Part shown: positions 8,322-17,408 of the stretch, in pieces
How the letters are laid out: each line of letters opens with the position of its first letter
Numbering within the stretch: position 1 is the stretch's first letter
Assembly: GCF_019823065.1 (NCBI RefSeq)
Contig: NZ_CP081966.1
Coordinates: 1,202,001-1,266,000 of the forward strand
Source: Pseudomonas mosselii
Lineage (GTDB): Bacteria; Pseudomonadota; Gammaproteobacteria; Pseudomonadales; Pseudomonadaceae
Direction of reading: 5' to 3'
Length of the DNA: 64,000 nucleotides
Notes under the pieces: generated by a model
The model's database searches: none
Seen by the model: the letters and a program-made list of their open reading frames with translations, nothing else
Told to the model about the DNA's origin: nothing
Position numbers and translations under genes: made by a program

Positions 8322-9311
8322 TCAACCCGTCTGGTGACGCTGCGCCTGCCGTGGACGCACCAGCAGGAACAGGAACACCGGCCCGCCCGCCAGCAGATAG
8401 AAGTAATAGGTAACCGCGCGCCAGATCAGGATCGCCGCGGCTGCCGTCGAACTGCCCACCAGCGGTGACAGCAAGGTCGCCGAGGTCAGCTCCGCCGCAC
8501 CGGCACCGCCTGGCAACAGGCTGAACTGCCCGGCACTGAGCGAGAGCATCTGCACCAGGAAACTGGCAATCCACGCCAGGTCCACCCCCAATCCCCGCAA
8601 CGCCAGATACAGCACGCTATAGCGCAGGCACCAGTGCGCGCAGGTGAGGATGAACACCAGCGCCAGTGTGCGCCTGGGCATGCTCCAGGTTTCGCTCAGT
8701 GCGTGGACAAAGCGCAGCAGCTTGCGCGCCCAGCGCCATCGGCGTGCCGGCGCGATGCCCAGGCGAAGCAACAACCGACCGTTGCCGCGCATCACCGCGC
8801 GTCGATAGCGCAGCAGCAGGAAAATCCCAGCAAGTGCGGCGCACAGCAGCAGGGCGCTGCCCAGCAGCATCTGCGCCTGGCTATGACCGAGGCGGTGGAA
8901 CAGGGCATAGGCGGCAATCGCCAGCATCGCACAGAAGAAGAACAGCAGGTCGTTCAATTGGTCCATGGCGAACACCGCGCCACTGCGCGATGGCGCGATG
9001 CGCGCGCGGGCCAGCAGTGTCATCAGGGTCAACGGGCCACCGCTCCCGCCGGGGGTGGTGCAGATGGCAAACTCTGTGGCCATCACCACGCCCAGGCTGT
9101 GCATGCGTCCCACCTGCGTGCTCTGCTCACCCAGCAGCAGGCGCAGACGGGCGGCATTGAGGATCCAGCACAGCAGGATCATGGCCAGCAGCAACAGCAT
9201 CAGCCCGGCGTCGAACGCGCGCAGGCGCGGGAGCAGGTCGCTGCCGCCGAGCAGGGTGGGCACCAGCATTGCCAGCAGCAGTGCCAGGGCCAACCAGCCC
9301 AGGCGCTTCAT
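8322..9311 (-). CDS. Lysylphosphatidylglycerol synthase-type (UPF0104) integral membrane protein
   Basis: The 329-residue protein is mostly hydrophobic with about seven or eight membrane segments. It has the UPF0104/LPG-synthase transmembrane pattern, including TTPGGSGGPLTLM, then RYSVLYLALRGLGV and LPGGAGAAELTSATLL; PGG-[AS]-G-[AG] motifs of this kind are typical. It lacks the soluble aminoacyl-transferase domain of MprF, so it is a stand-alone flippase-like membrane domain. The start codon overlaps the stop of the upstream deacetylase-like gene by 4 bp (ATGA), showing translational coupling. The context with a glycosyltransferase and a deacetylase suggests transport or modification of a glycolipid across the inner membrane. 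The substrate is unknown. Confidence 0.8.
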   Translation of the reverse strand: MKRLGWLALALLLAMLVPTLLGGSDLLPRLRAFDAGLMLLLLAMILLCWILNAARLRLLLGEQSTQVGRMHSLGVVMATEFAICTTPGGSGGPLTLMTLLARARIAPSRSGAVFAMDQLNDLLFFFCAMLAIAAYALFHRLGHSQAQMLLGSALLLCAALAGIFLLLRYRRAVMRGNGRLLLRLGIAPARRWRWARKLLRFVHALSETWSMPRRTLALVFILTCAHWCLRYSVLYLALRGLGVDLAWIASFLVQMLSLSAGQFSLLPGGAGAAELTSATLLSPLVGSSTAAAAILIWRAVTYYFYLLAGGPVFLFLLVRPRQAQRHQTG

Positions 9312-10072
9312 GGGGCGGCCTGGCGCCCCAGCCAGGCGGACTTGGTCAGTGGCTCACGGCCTTGGGCCAGCAACCGGTGCAGGGTGTCGAGCCAGTAATT
9401 GCGTGCGCTGGCGTGGCGCATGTCGACCGGATGCAGGCCCAGGCGCAGGGTGTCGGCTTCGCGCCAGCGGCGGCACTGCCAGTCGCTGACCACCCTCGAC
9501 AGGCCGCGGCGCCAAGCGCTGCGTGCGCTCCATACCAGCCCCGGGGCATCGAAGGCGGTGAAATCCGGCAGTCGGTAGAGATGGCGCGGTGAACTGGTAT
9601 AGCGCAGCGGCAACGCCCGCAATGCCTGGCGCGTGCCTTCGCTCATCAGCCAGGCGGGAGCGACGAAGCCCGCCACCGGCCAGCCCTGTTTCTCGAACAG
9701 TGCCAGCCCCGCCTGCAGGCGCTGCAGGGCATCTGCCTGGTCCAGCCCATGGAACTCGCCTTCGTGGGTATAGATCCGGCGCATGAAGTATTCGCCCGGT
9801 CCGCGCGGTGGCGGGCCATCGTCGGCGTGGTAGTAGCCATGCAAGGCCAGCTCGTCACCTTGGGCCAGGCGCCGCTCGAGCAGTCGGCAAAAGGTAGGAG
9901 AACGCGTCAGTGGATTGCGATGGTGGAAATCCGGCACCACCAGCCAGGTCATAGGCACCCCGCCCAGTGCGTCGATGGCCTGGACAAAGGGCTGGTAGTC
10001 CGGCCAGGTTTCTGGCGCGACATCGTGCAGCACCAGCATCAGGCTGCGCGTGGCGGTCTGGCCCTCAGCCAT
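9308..10072 (-). CDS. DUF2334 polysaccharide deacetylase-like protein
   Basis: The 254-residue protein resembles the NodB/CE4-like DUF2334 family. It starts with the beta-strand and Asp expected of the metal site (LMLVLHDVAPETW), then shows ELALHGYYHADD (the H-x(3,4)-H metal motif) and VAGFVAPAWLMSEG. No signal peptide is evident, so it is probably cytoplasmic or acts at the membrane. It overlaps the upstream glycosyltransferase gene by 8 bp and the downstream membrane-protein gene by 4 bp, so the three are almost certainly one operon. The likely role is N-deacetylation of a glycan or glycolipid intermediate, inferred from family and neighbours. Confidence 0.8.
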   Translation of the reverse strand: MAEGQTATRSLMLVLHDVAPETWPDYQPFVQAIDALGGVPMTWLVVPDFHHRNPLTRSPTFCRLLERRLAQGDELALHGYYHADDGPPPRGPGEYFMRRIYTHEGEFHGLDQADALQRLQAGLALFEKQGWPVAGFVAPAWLMSEGTRQALRALPLRYTSSPRHLYRLPDFTAFDAPGLVWSARSAWRRGLSRVVSDWQCRRWREADTLRLGLHPVDMRHASARNYWLDTLHRLLAQGREPLTKSAWLGRQAAP

Positions 10073-11186
10073 GGGCGCGCACCGTCAGTGGGTGGCCGAG
10101 CACTGCCTGGTAATGCTGGAGCAAACCGTTGACCACGGTGTCCCAACTGTAATGACGCTCCACATGCTGGCGCGCCTGACGGCCCAGCTGGTCCACACCG
10201 CTGTCGAACGCCTCGCGCACAGCTTCGGCCATGGCTTGGCCATTGTTGGGTGGACACAGCCGGCCGCAGTGCCCGTCGACGATCTCGCTAAAGGCGCCGG
10301 CACGCACGGCCACCACGGGCGTCGCGCTGGCCATGGCCTCGAGTATCACCAGACCGAAGGTCTCCTGGTCACCGGCATGCACCAGAAGGTCGGCGCTGGC
10401 CAGCAGTCGTGCGATCTGCGTGGGCGGGCAGAAGTGGTCGATCACGCTGACATTGCCCGGCACGTTGGCCGGCATGTTCGAGCCCACCAGCAGCAGGTGG
10501 TAGGGCTGGCCGAGCGCTTGCATGCAGTCGAGCAGCACCGGCAGGTTCTTTTCCCGTGAGCCGCGACCAGCGAACACCAGCAGGCGACGGTCGTCGGCGA
10601 TGCCCATCTCTGCACGCAGGCCGGGGTCGTGCCGGTCGGGGTTGAACAGCGCCAAGTCCACACCCAGGCGCTGCACGTGCACATTCTCAACGCCCAGCCG
10701 GCGCAACTTGTCGGCCATTACCTGGCTGGGCGCCAGGACTCGGTCGAAATGCCCGTAGAGCTTGCTGACGTAGGCCTCGACATTGGGGGTGAACCAGTTG
10801 CCCATGCGGTTGCTCACCAGCAAGGGCAGGTCGGAATGATAGAAGCCGATCACCGGCACATCGAGCTTGCGCCGCGCCTCGAGGGCTGCCCAGGCGGTGA
10901 GGTAGGGGTCACCGACCTCGATCAGGTCGGGCTGCAGGCGGCGCAGCTCCTTGCACCAGGGCGCCAGGCGCACCGGGAAGCGGTAGCCATTGCCGAAGGG
11001 CAGGGGCGGGGCCGGTACGTGGTAGACACCATCGACATGGCTGGCATTGGCACCGGGAATCAGCAGGCTGTGGCGAACGCCGGGCATGGCGTCGAGGCGG
11101 CGGTGTTTGGCATCAAGATAGGTTCGCACGCCGCCGCTGGCCGGGGCGTAGAACATGGTGATGTCGGCGATGTGCACGATCAGCAT
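10065..11186 (-). CDS. GT4-family glycosyltransferase
   Basis: The 373-residue GT-B enzyme has the N-terminal acceptor domain (glycine-rich ASGGVRTYLDAK) and the C-terminal donor domain of GT4. RGSREKNLPVLLDCM supplies the conserved Lys after the R-x-x-x-K strand, and the E-x(7)-E motif is HAGDQETFGLVILEAMA. Nucleotide-sugar GT4 enzymes of this group, such as MgtA-like mannosyltransferases, act on lipid or polysaccharide acceptors at the cytoplasmic face of the membrane. It is the first gene of the operon with the DUF2334 and UPF0104 genes (8-bp and 4-bp overlaps). A GGAGGG ribosome site sits right next to the ATG. Donor and acceptor cannot be told. Confidence 0.85.
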   Translation of the reverse strand: MLIVHIADITMFYAPASGGVRTYLDAKHRRLDAMPGVRHSLLIPGANASHVDGVYHVPAPPLPFGNGYRFPVRLAPWCKELRRLQPDLIEVGDPYLTAWAALEARRKLDVPVIGFYHSDLPLLVSNRMGNWFTPNVEAYVSKLYGHFDRVLAPSQVMADKLRRLGVENVHVQRLGVDLALFNPDRHDPGLRAEMGIADDRRLLVFAGRGSREKNLPVLLDCMQALGQPYHLLLVGSNMPANVPGNVSVIDHFCPPTQIARLLASADLLVHAGDQETFGLVILEAMASATPVVAVRAGAFSEIVDGHCGRLCPPNNGQAMAEAVREAFDSGVDQLGRQARQHVERHYSWDTVVNGLLQHYQAVLGHPLTVRAHG

Positions 11187-11303
11187 CCCTCCGGGATCGT
11201 CCTCAAGTGTGTCATCCGGCGGTAATGAACCGGCGATGACGCGCCTGAGGGTTGACCTGTCTGAAGGATAGTTTGTTCGATCGGGATTTGGCGGGGCGCC
11301 CTG

Positions 11304-11340
11304 TCGCGGGGCAAGCCCGCTCCCATGACGGGAGCGGGCG
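11304..11340. repeat. Single REP hairpin downstream of mcpG
   Basis: GCGGGGCAAGCCCGCTCCC followed by its partner GGGAGCGGGC forms a stem at 11315-11339. This is the core of the P. putida REP family. It lies just after the chemoreceptor stop codon and may act as a transcript end or mRNA stabiliser. Confidence 0.8.
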
Positions 11341-11345
11341 GCAGG

Positions 11346-13220
11346 TCAGATGCGGAAGCTGCCGACCAGTTGCTTGAGGCGGCCGGCCTGTTGCTCGAGG
11401 TCCGAGCAGGCGCGCAGGGTGGCCTGCAGGTTCTCGACGCCTTCCTGGTTGAGCATGTTGATCTCGTTGATATCCATGTTGATCGAGTCGACCACGGCGG
11501 TCTGCTCTTCGGTGGCGGTAGCCACCGACTGGTTCATGCCGTCGATCTCGCCGATGCGCTGGGTGACGCTGCCCAGGCGTTCACCGGCCTGGTTGGCGAT
11601 CTCCATGCTGTCCTGGCTATGACGCTGGCTCTGGCCCATGGTGTCGACCGACTCGCGGGCGCCGACCTGCAGCTCCTCGATCATGGTCTGCACCTGTTGC
11701 GCCGACTCCTGGGTGCGGTGTGCCAGGTTGCGCACCTCGTCGGCGACCACGGCAAAGCCACGTCCTGCCTCGCCGGCGCGGGCAGCCTCGATGGCGGCGT
11801 TGAGGGCGAGCAGGTTGGTCTGCTGGGAAATGCTGGTGATCACCTCGAGGATCTGGCCAATGTTGACGGTCTTGTTGTTCAGCGTCTCGATATGCTCGCT
11901 GGAGGTGACGATCAGGTCCGACAGGCGGTTCATCGCATCGATGTTGCGTTGCACCACCTGCTGGCCTTCCTCGGCCAGCAGCCGCGCGGAGCTGGCATGC
12001 TGCGAGGCCTGGGCGGCGTTGCCGGCGATTTCCTGGGCGGCGGCGCCGAGCTGGTTGATGGCGGCGGCGACGCTGTTGGTGCGGTTGGACTGCTCGTCGG
12101 AGTTGCTCATCGACGAATTCGAGGCGCTGATGACCCGCAGCGCCACTTCGTTGACTTGCTCGGTGGCCGAGGACACCTCGCGGATCGAACTATGGATACG
12201 CTCGACGAAGCGGTTGAAGGCGGTACCGAGGATGCCGAACTCGTCGTGGTTGTGGATTTCCAGGCGGCGGGTCAGGTCGCCTTCACCCTCGGCGATGTTC
12301 GACATGGCGCGAGTCATGGTGTGCAGTGGCTGCATCAGCACGCGGATCAGCAGGCCGAGCAGGGCGATGATGATCACCACCGCCACCAGGGTGGCGATCA
12401 CCGCCGAAGTGCGGAAGGTGCTGAGCATCGAGAAGGCCTTGTCCTTGTCCACCGACAGGCCGATGTACCAGTTGGCCGACGGCAGGCCCTTGACCGGGGT
12501 GAAGGTGAGCAGGCGGGTTTCGCCGTTGAGCGTCACTTCGGTCAGGTTGCTGGACAGCCTGGGGGTGTTCTGCGGGAACAGGTCCGACAGCGACTTCATC
12601 ACCAGGTTCTTGTCCGGGTGTACCAGGATCTTGCCCTGGTCGTTGACCAGAAACGCGTAGCCCATGCCGCCGAAGTTCAGCGAGTTGATGATCTGCACCA
12701 GTCCGTCGAGGGCCAGGTCGCCGCCGACCACGCCGACCGAGCGCGAGGCGGTGCTGATGATCGAAATGACCAGCTCATTGGTGGCCATGTCGATATAGGG
12801 TTCGGTGAGGATCGTGCCATTGGCGTTCAGGCCGTCCTTGTACCAAGGACGCACGCGCGGGTCATAGCCGTCGGGCATCTTGGTGTCCGGGCGCACGGTG
12901 AAGGTGCCGTCGGGCTGGCCCAGATAGATGGTCTGGAAGCTCGAGGTGAGGGCGTTCTGGCCCAGCAGGGTACCGGTGTTCTGTGGGTACTGGGCAATAT
13001 TCTGGGCGACGTTCTCGACCAGCTTGATGCGCCCTTCGAACAGGTTGCGGATATTGGTGGAGGTGGACTCGCCCATCTCAGCCAGGTAGTTCTCCAGGTC
13101 TTCGCGAATGGCGTTACGCTGGAGGTAGTCGTTGTAAAGGGTGAAGAGGCTGAAGGCGAGTATCACGATCAGTGATGCCGCCAGAAGAATCTTATGGCTG
13201 AAACGAAGGCTTTTATTCAT
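11346..13220 (-). CDS. mcpG: dCache_1 methyl-accepting chemotaxis protein, McpG-like
   Basis: The 624-residue chemoreceptor has an N-terminal membrane segment (ILLAASLIVILAFSLFTLY), a double-Cache periplasmic domain, a second membrane segment near residues 280-300, a HAMP domain and a cytoplasmic signalling domain with the hallmark NLLALNAAIEAARAGEAGRG. The ligand domain carries residues of the amino-acid-binding dCache motif: YDPRVRPWYK, then EPYIDMATNELV and VVGGDLAL. From memory, the P. putida KT2440 receptor at this locus is McpG (PP_1371), reported to sense GABA, so a C4/amino-acid ligand is expected. ATG 13220 was chosen instead of 13292 so that the membrane anchor is near the N-terminus. 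Confidence 0.85.
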   Translation of the reverse strand: MNKSLRFSHKILLAASLIVILAFSLFTLYNDYLQRNAIREDLENYLAEMGESTSTNIRNLFEGRIKLVENVAQNIAQYPQNTGTLLGQNALTSSFQTIYLGQPDGTFTVRPDTKMPDGYDPRVRPWYKDGLNANGTILTEPYIDMATNELVISIISTASRSVGVVGGDLALDGLVQIINSLNFGGMGYAFLVNDQGKILVHPDKNLVMKSLSDLFPQNTPRLSSNLTEVTLNGETRLLTFTPVKGLPSANWYIGLSVDKDKAFSMLSTFRTSAVIATLVAVVIIIALLGLLIRVLMQPLHTMTRAMSNIAEGEGDLTRRLEIHNHDEFGILGTAFNRFVERIHSSIREVSSATEQVNEVALRVISASNSSMSNSDEQSNRTNSVAAAINQLGAAAQEIAGNAAQASQHASSARLLAEEGQQVVQRNIDAMNRLSDLIVTSSEHIETLNNKTVNIGQILEVITSISQQTNLLALNAAIEAARAGEAGRGFAVVADEVRNLAHRTQESAQQVQTMIEELQVGARESVDTMGQSQRHSQDSMEIANQAGERLGSVTQRIGEIDGMNQSVATATEEQTAVVDSINMDINEINMLNQEGVENLQATLRACSDLEQQAGRLKQLVGSFRI

Positions 13221-13391
13221 AACGTGATCGCGTCCGCTAAGGTTTTTTATCGGGTCGTTCGCACAAAGCACGGCTGGAAAACAGTGCAACAATTCCCGTG
13301 GGTCCTTTTCGGGTTGTTACTGTCTTTCTGGAAGAATCAATTTGAAATATCGGCTGTCACGCGTCAGAACTTGAGCAGGGGATGAAAGAAG

Positions 13392-14867
13392 ATGTCGGAT
13401 TTCTTACGAATGGTAGTAGGAGCAGGTCCCGATGGTCAGCCGGTGTCCCAGTCCATGCGCCTGGCCAACCGGCACGGCCTGGTGGCCGGGGCCACCGGCA
13501 CCGGCAAGACGGTCACCCTGCAACATCTGGCCGAACTGTTCAGCGATGCCGGGGTCGCGGTATTCGCCGCAGATGTGAAGGGCGACCTGTGCGGCCTGGG
13601 CGCGGCGGGGGCGCCCCAGGGCAAGGTGGCCGAGCGGATCGCCGGCATGCCCTGGCTGAACCACACGCCCCAGGCTTATCCGGTAAGTCTTTGGGATATC
13701 GCGGGGCAATCGGGGCATCCATTGCGCACTACCTTGAGCGAAATGGGACCGTTGTTGCTGGGCAACCTGCTGGAGCTCACCGACAGCCAGCAGGCCGCCT
13801 TGTATGCGGCGTTCAAGGTGGCCGATCGCGAAGGCCTGCTGCTGCTCGACCTGAAAGACCTCAAGGCCCTGCTCGCGCACCTGAAGGACAACCCGCAGCT
13901 GCTGGGCGAGGACAGCGCCTTGATGACCGGCGCTTCCACGCAGGCCTTGCTGCGCCGGCTGGCGACCCTGGAACAGCAGGGCGCCGAGGCGCTGTTCGGC
14001 GAGCCGGCGCTGCAACTGCAGGACCTGCTGCGCCCCGAAGGCGATGGTCGCGGGCGTATTCACCTGCTCGATGCCAGCCGCCTGGTGCATGACGCGCCCA
14101 AGGTCTACGCGACCTTCCTGTTGTGGCTGCTGGCCGAGCTGTTCGAGCAGTTGCCGGAGCGTGGCGATGCCGACAAGCCGGTGCTGGCACTGTTCTTCGA
14201 CGAAGCGCACCTGCTGTTCAACGGCACCCCCAAGGCGTTGCAGGACCGCCTGGAGCAGGTGGTGCGGTTGATCCGCTCCAAGGGCGTGGGGGTGTATTTC
14301 GTCACCCAGTCACCGGGCGACCTGCCGGATGCGGTACTGGCTCAGTTGGGATTGCGCATCCAGCATGGCCTGCGGGCATTCACCGCCAAGGAGCAGAAGT
14401 CGCTGCGCGCGGTGGCCGATGGTTTCCGTCCCAATCCGGCGTTCGACAGCCTGGCGGTGTTGACCGAGCTGGGCATTGGTGAGGCGCTGGTCGGGACGTT
14501 GGAGGAGAAGGGTACGCCGGCCATGGTCCAGCGGGTGCTGGTCGCGCCACCGCAGTCGCGGATCGGGCCATTGAGCGCAGCAGAGCGGCAGGCACTGATC
14601 GCGGCATCGCCGCTGGCAGGGCGCTATGACAAGCCGGTGGACCGTGAGTCGGCCTATGAAATGCTGACCCAGCGCAAGGGCGAGCCGGTGGAGCCCGCGC
14701 CCCAGGCCAAGGCCGACGAGGACAGCTTCGCCGACAAGGCCGGCGAGTTTCTGCAGAGCGCGGCGGGGCAGGCCATCAAGTCAGCGGTGCGCCAGGCGGC
14801 CAATCAGTTGGGGCGGCAGTTGGTGCGTGGTTTGATGGGATCGTTGCTGGGCGGGAAGAAACGTTAA
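13392..14867 (+). CDS. HerA/DUF853-family ATPase (YjgR-like)
   Basis: The 491-residue P-loop NTPase has Walker A GATGTGKT at residues 32-39 and Walker B VLALFFDEAHLLF near residue 270, followed by a sensor region (GVGVYFVTQSPGDLPD). This matches the DUF853 helicase HerA-like family; E. coli YjgR is about the same length. The C-terminus ends in a glycine/lysine-rich tail after an amphipathic region (LQSAAGQAIKSAVRQAANQL). The cellular role of this family is unsettled; ring-shaped DNA translocase activity is inferred from HerA/FtsK relatives. It is a single gene with its own terminator at 14906-14934. Confidence 0.9.
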   Translation: MSDFLRMVVGAGPDGQPVSQSMRLANRHGLVAGATGTGKTVTLQHLAELFSDAGVAVFAADVKGDLCGLGAAGAPQGKVAERIAGMPWLNHTPQAYPVSLWDIAGQSGHPLRTTLSEMGPLLLGNLLELTDSQQAALYAAFKVADREGLLLLDLKDLKALLAHLKDNPQLLGEDSALMTGASTQALLRRLATLEQQGAEALFGEPALQLQDLLRPEGDGRGRIHLLDASRLVHDAPKVYATFLLWLLAELFEQLPERGDADKPVLALFFDEAHLLFNGTPKALQDRLEQVVRLIRSKGVGVYFVTQSPGDLPDAVLAQLGLRIQHGLRAFTAKEQKSLRAVADGFRPNPAFDSLAVLTELGIGEALVGTLEEKGTPAMVQRVLVAPPQSRIGPLSAAERQALIAASPLAGRYDKPVDRESAYEMLTQRKGEPVEPAPQAKADEDSFADKAGEFLQSAAGQAIKSAVRQAANQLGRQLVRGLMGSLLGGKKR

Positions 14868-14905
14868 ACCCGTTACCCCGCGATAGGCCTCGAATGACGG
14901 ATATG

Positions 14906-14934
14906 AAAAAGGCGCCCTGCAAAGGCGCCTTTTT
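14906..14934. terminator. Bidirectional rho-independent terminator between the HerA-like ATPase gene and pit
   Basis: AAAAAGGCGCC (14906-14916) and GGCGCCTTTTT (14924-14934) form a perfect 11-bp stem with a 7-base loop. The flanking A and T runs allow termination of both convergent transcripts. Confidence 0.92.
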
Positions 14935-14951
14935 CAGTACTGCATCAGCAC

Positions 14952-16424
14952 TCAGCCAATCGCCTTGGTGGCCAGCCAGAACAGGCCAGCCGCCAGGCCC
15001 ATCGTTGCCGGCAGGGTGAGCACCCAGGCCAGCAGGATGGTCTTGACGGTGCCGCCCTGCAGGCCGCTCTTGTTGGCGACCATGGTACCGGCGACACCCG
15101 ACGACAGCACGTGGGTGGTGGACACCGGCAGGCTGAACACGTTGGCCATGCCGATGGCGCAGGCCGCGGTGATCTGGGCCGACATGCCCTGGGCATAGGT
15201 CATGCCCTGCTTGCCGATCTTCTCGCCGACAGTCAGTACCACGCGTTTCCAGCCGACCATGGTGCCCAGGCCCAGGGCCAGAGCGACGGCGACGATCACC
15301 CAGAACGGTGCGTACTCGGTGGTGGCGGTCAGGTCCTTGCGCAGTTTCTCCAGGTCGGCCTTTTCACGGGCCTGCAGGCCCGGCAGCTTGCCGACCTTCT
15401 TCGCCGTGTCGTCCAGGCACAGCAGGTAGCGACGTACTTCGACGCGCTTCTCGGCGCTCAGGGCGCGGTAGTCGGTCACGCCGGCCAGCGACGATTGCAG
15501 CGCGGCGATGGTTGGCTCGGTCTGCTGTGGATTGCAGCTGAACTGCTCCGGCAGGTCGCTCGCTTGCGCCTTGCCCAGCGCCAGGAACTCGCCCAGGGTG
15601 GCGGCGTTGCGCTGGTAGAACTGGCTCAGGTGCAGGGTGGCGTCACGGGTACGCTCGATCTGGTAGGTGGTGCTGTTCAGGTCGAGGACGAACTTGGCGG
15701 GGACGATGCCGATCAGTACCAGCATGATCAGGCCGATGCCTTTCTGGCCATCGTTGGAGCCGTGCACGAAGCTCACGCCCATGGCCGAGATCACCAGCAC
15801 CAGGCGGTTCCAGAACGGCGGGTGCTTCTTGTCGTCGAGCTTGCGGCGCTGGTCCGGGGTCTTGTGCATCTTCGACAGCGGACGCCACCATTTCAGGCCG
15901 ATCAGCAGCAGGGCGGCGACAGCGAAGCCGGCCATGGGCGAAAGCACCAGGGACATGCCGATGTCGATCGCCTTCTGCCAGTTGACGCCGTCGCCCAGTG
16001 GAATGTCGCTGAGCAGGGCGTTGGCCAGGCCGACACCGAGGATCGAGCCGATCAGGGTGTGCGAACTGGAGGCCGGGATACCGAAGTACCAGGTGCCCAG
16101 GTTCCAGGTGATGGCGGCAGCCAGCAGCGAGAAGACCATGGCCAGGCCGTGGCCGGTGTTCACGTTGATCAGCAGTTCGACCGGAAGCAGGTGGACGATG
16201 GCGTAGGCCACCCCGACACCGCCGAGCAGAACGCCGAGGAAGTTGAACACCCCGGAGAAGAACACGGCCAGGTGCGGTGGCATGGCCTTGGTATAGATGA
16301 CAGTGGCTACCGCGTTGGCGGTGTCATGAAAGCCATTGATGAACTCGAATGCGAGCACGAAGGTCAGAGCGAGCGTCAGGCTCACGATAACCCAGGCATC
16401 CAGTCCGCTGAATAAATCGATCAT
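14952..16424 (-). CDS. pit: PiT-family low-affinity inorganic phosphate transporter
   Basis: The 490-residue inner-membrane protein carries both duplicated PiT signatures: FEFINGFHDTANAVATVIYT near the N-terminus and SFVHGSNDGQKGIGL in the middle. It has about ten membrane segments split by a hydrophilic cytoplasmic loop (residues 200-370, rich in Lys and Gln). PiT carriers symport neutral metal-phosphate with protons and serve as the constitutive phosphate uptake route. No PhoB box is evident in the 312 bp upstream, in line with constitutive expression. It stands alone between a terminator and a spacer. Confidence 0.93.
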   Translation of the reverse strand: MIDLFSGLDAWVIVSLTLALTFVLAFEFINGFHDTANAVATVIYTKAMPPHLAVFFSGVFNFLGVLLGGVGVAYAIVHLLPVELLINVNTGHGLAMVFSLLAAAITWNLGTWYFGIPASSSHTLIGSILGVGLANALLSDIPLGDGVNWQKAIDIGMSLVLSPMAGFAVAALLLIGLKWWRPLSKMHKTPDQRRKLDDKKHPPFWNRLVLVISAMGVSFVHGSNDGQKGIGLIMLVLIGIVPAKFVLDLNSTTYQIERTRDATLHLSQFYQRNAATLGEFLALGKAQASDLPEQFSCNPQQTEPTIAALQSSLAGVTDYRALSAEKRVEVRRYLLCLDDTAKKVGKLPGLQAREKADLEKLRKDLTATTEYAPFWVIVAVALALGLGTMVGWKRVVLTVGEKIGKQGMTYAQGMSAQITAACAIGMANVFSLPVSTTHVLSSGVAGTMVANKSGLQGGTVKTILLAWVLTLPATMGLAAGLFWLATKAIG

Positions 16425-16736
16425 GAAGGTTGTCTGGCGGTCTTAGGGGGGGCGGATTATGCCAGAAAACCATTGCAATCGATGCACCCGCCACTGACCG
16501 ATGGCAGGGGAATGTCGACCCCATCCACGCGTCGTGCGAGTGGGCTGTTGCGAAAAAATGCCGTAAAAAATCGATAAATTTCAGAAAAATCAGCGATTTG
16601 AGACGATTTAGGCAAGTTGTCCGCAATTAAAACGCTTGTATGAAATTTGTGTGATTCCATTTCATATCGAGCAATTTTGTCCAGGATGCCTCGCTGCAAT
16701 CGCCATAGGGTGATGGCGCTATAGCATCGCTCAGCT
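16425..16736. other. Spacer upstream of pit
   Basis: This 312-bp region holds the pit promoter and the 3' flank of the small gene at 16737. It is AT-rich between about 16555 and 16680. I found no convincing coding sequence, hairpin or Pho box in it. Confidence 0.5.
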
Positions 16737-16943
16737 TCAATCGCCGTCGCTGCGCAGTTCCTTTTCGATCTTCTCGATCTCCTGGGCGAAGGCCTGGTCG
16801 AGAATGCTGGCACGTTTACGCCAGGGTTTGCGTTCCGGGTCGGGTTGTGCGGCATAGGTGGTGACTTCACCACCGTAAACATCCTTGTAACGTTCAGCCT
16901 GGCGCTCGAGTTCGGCGCGCAGTTCTTCTTTCGTCACAGTCAT
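16737..16943 (-). CDS. Small conserved hypothetical protein
   Basis: The 68-residue charged protein (MTVTKEELRAELERQAERYK at the N-terminus) is predicted to be helical with no membrane segment or signal peptide. It is rich in Glu, Arg and Lys, with a central PDPERKPWRKR patch and a C-terminal amphipathic helix (FAQEIEKIEKELRSDGD). It is not recognised beyond being a short Pseudomonas-type conserved protein. Codon use fits the neighbours, and a protein of this kind sits beside pcaR in related strains as far as I recall. It is probably a stand-alone gene. Confidence 0.7.
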   Translation of the reverse strand: MTVTKEELRAELERQAERYKDVYGGEVTTYAAQPDPERKPWRKRASILDQAFAQEIEKIEKELRSDGD

Positions 16944-17312
16944 ACCTGAATAGTTTAAGTTGGGCGTTGGCCGTTAAATACACATGCTGAATGTGGACAT
17001 ACAGGCAGCGCGTACACATCGTTGCACTTGGAATGACTGGGCGTGGGAGGGCGACCTGCCGTGCACCACACGACACGCCACTGCTCAAGCAGCGGGCTGG
17101 CGTCAGGAAGGCAACGAAAGTTTATCGATTGGATCCGTTATACAGCACTGGCAATCAACAGTGCCGATTATAGCAATCGTCAATTCGAAGGCTATCGTTC
17201 TTTACGCGTCATTGACAATAGACCGGAAGTTATTCTGGCCAGCCAAAGTTTTGGCCTGATTGGCGTGCTGAAAGTTCCACTTGTCAGGGGGCCACTTTGA
17301 CCGTTCGCTGTC

Positions 17313-17408
17313 AGAAATGAAAACGGCCTCGCTAGGAGGCGAGGCCGCTGCCTGGGACTTCTACGGTGGGTACCTGACCAGTCTCTCCAAAGAAGCCACA
17401 TGTGGCAG
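17313..17408 (-). ncRNA. Candidate structured small RNA upstream of pcaR
   Basis: On the minus strand a strong terminator hairpin (CGGCCTCGC-loop-GCGAGGCCG, 17325-17348) is followed by GTTTTCATTTC. Upstream of it are nested complementary segments: CTGCC/GGCAG (17404-17408 with 17348-17352) and CTTCT/AGAAG (17391-17395 with 17358-17362), plus the short palindrome GCCACATGTGGC. A promoter-like TATACC (17415-17420) and TTGACC (17436-17441) precede it, although their 15-base spacing is short. No open frame explains this conservation-like structure. I predict a transcript of about 95 nt divergent from pcaR. The rest of the 558-bp spacer (16944-17502) holds the pcaR promoter and nothing else I could identify. 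Confidence 0.5.

Noticed and set aside
8183..8413. A 76-codon plus-strand frame between purU and the UPF0104 gene
   Set aside because: Its 3' part overlaps the membrane-protein gene by 92 bp, the product is low-complexity (Pro/Ala/Gly) and unfamiliar, and the ribosome site is weak. It may hold a hairpin (GGCACCG-N7-CGGTGCC, 8282-8302) that acts on transcription instead.
11187..11303. Possible gene between the glycosyltransferase gene and the chemoreceptor REP
   Set aside because: The spacer is only 117 bp, with no start, ribosome site or codon bias.
16984..17300. Short plus-strand frames in the spacer before pcaR
   Set aside because: They lack ribosome sites and codon bias and overlap one another in different frames.
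17321..17350. The strong hairpin upstream of pcaR as a pcaR attenuator
   Set aside because: The T-run follows the stem only on the minus strand, and pcaR is on the plus strand. It is better read as the terminator of a divergent transcript.
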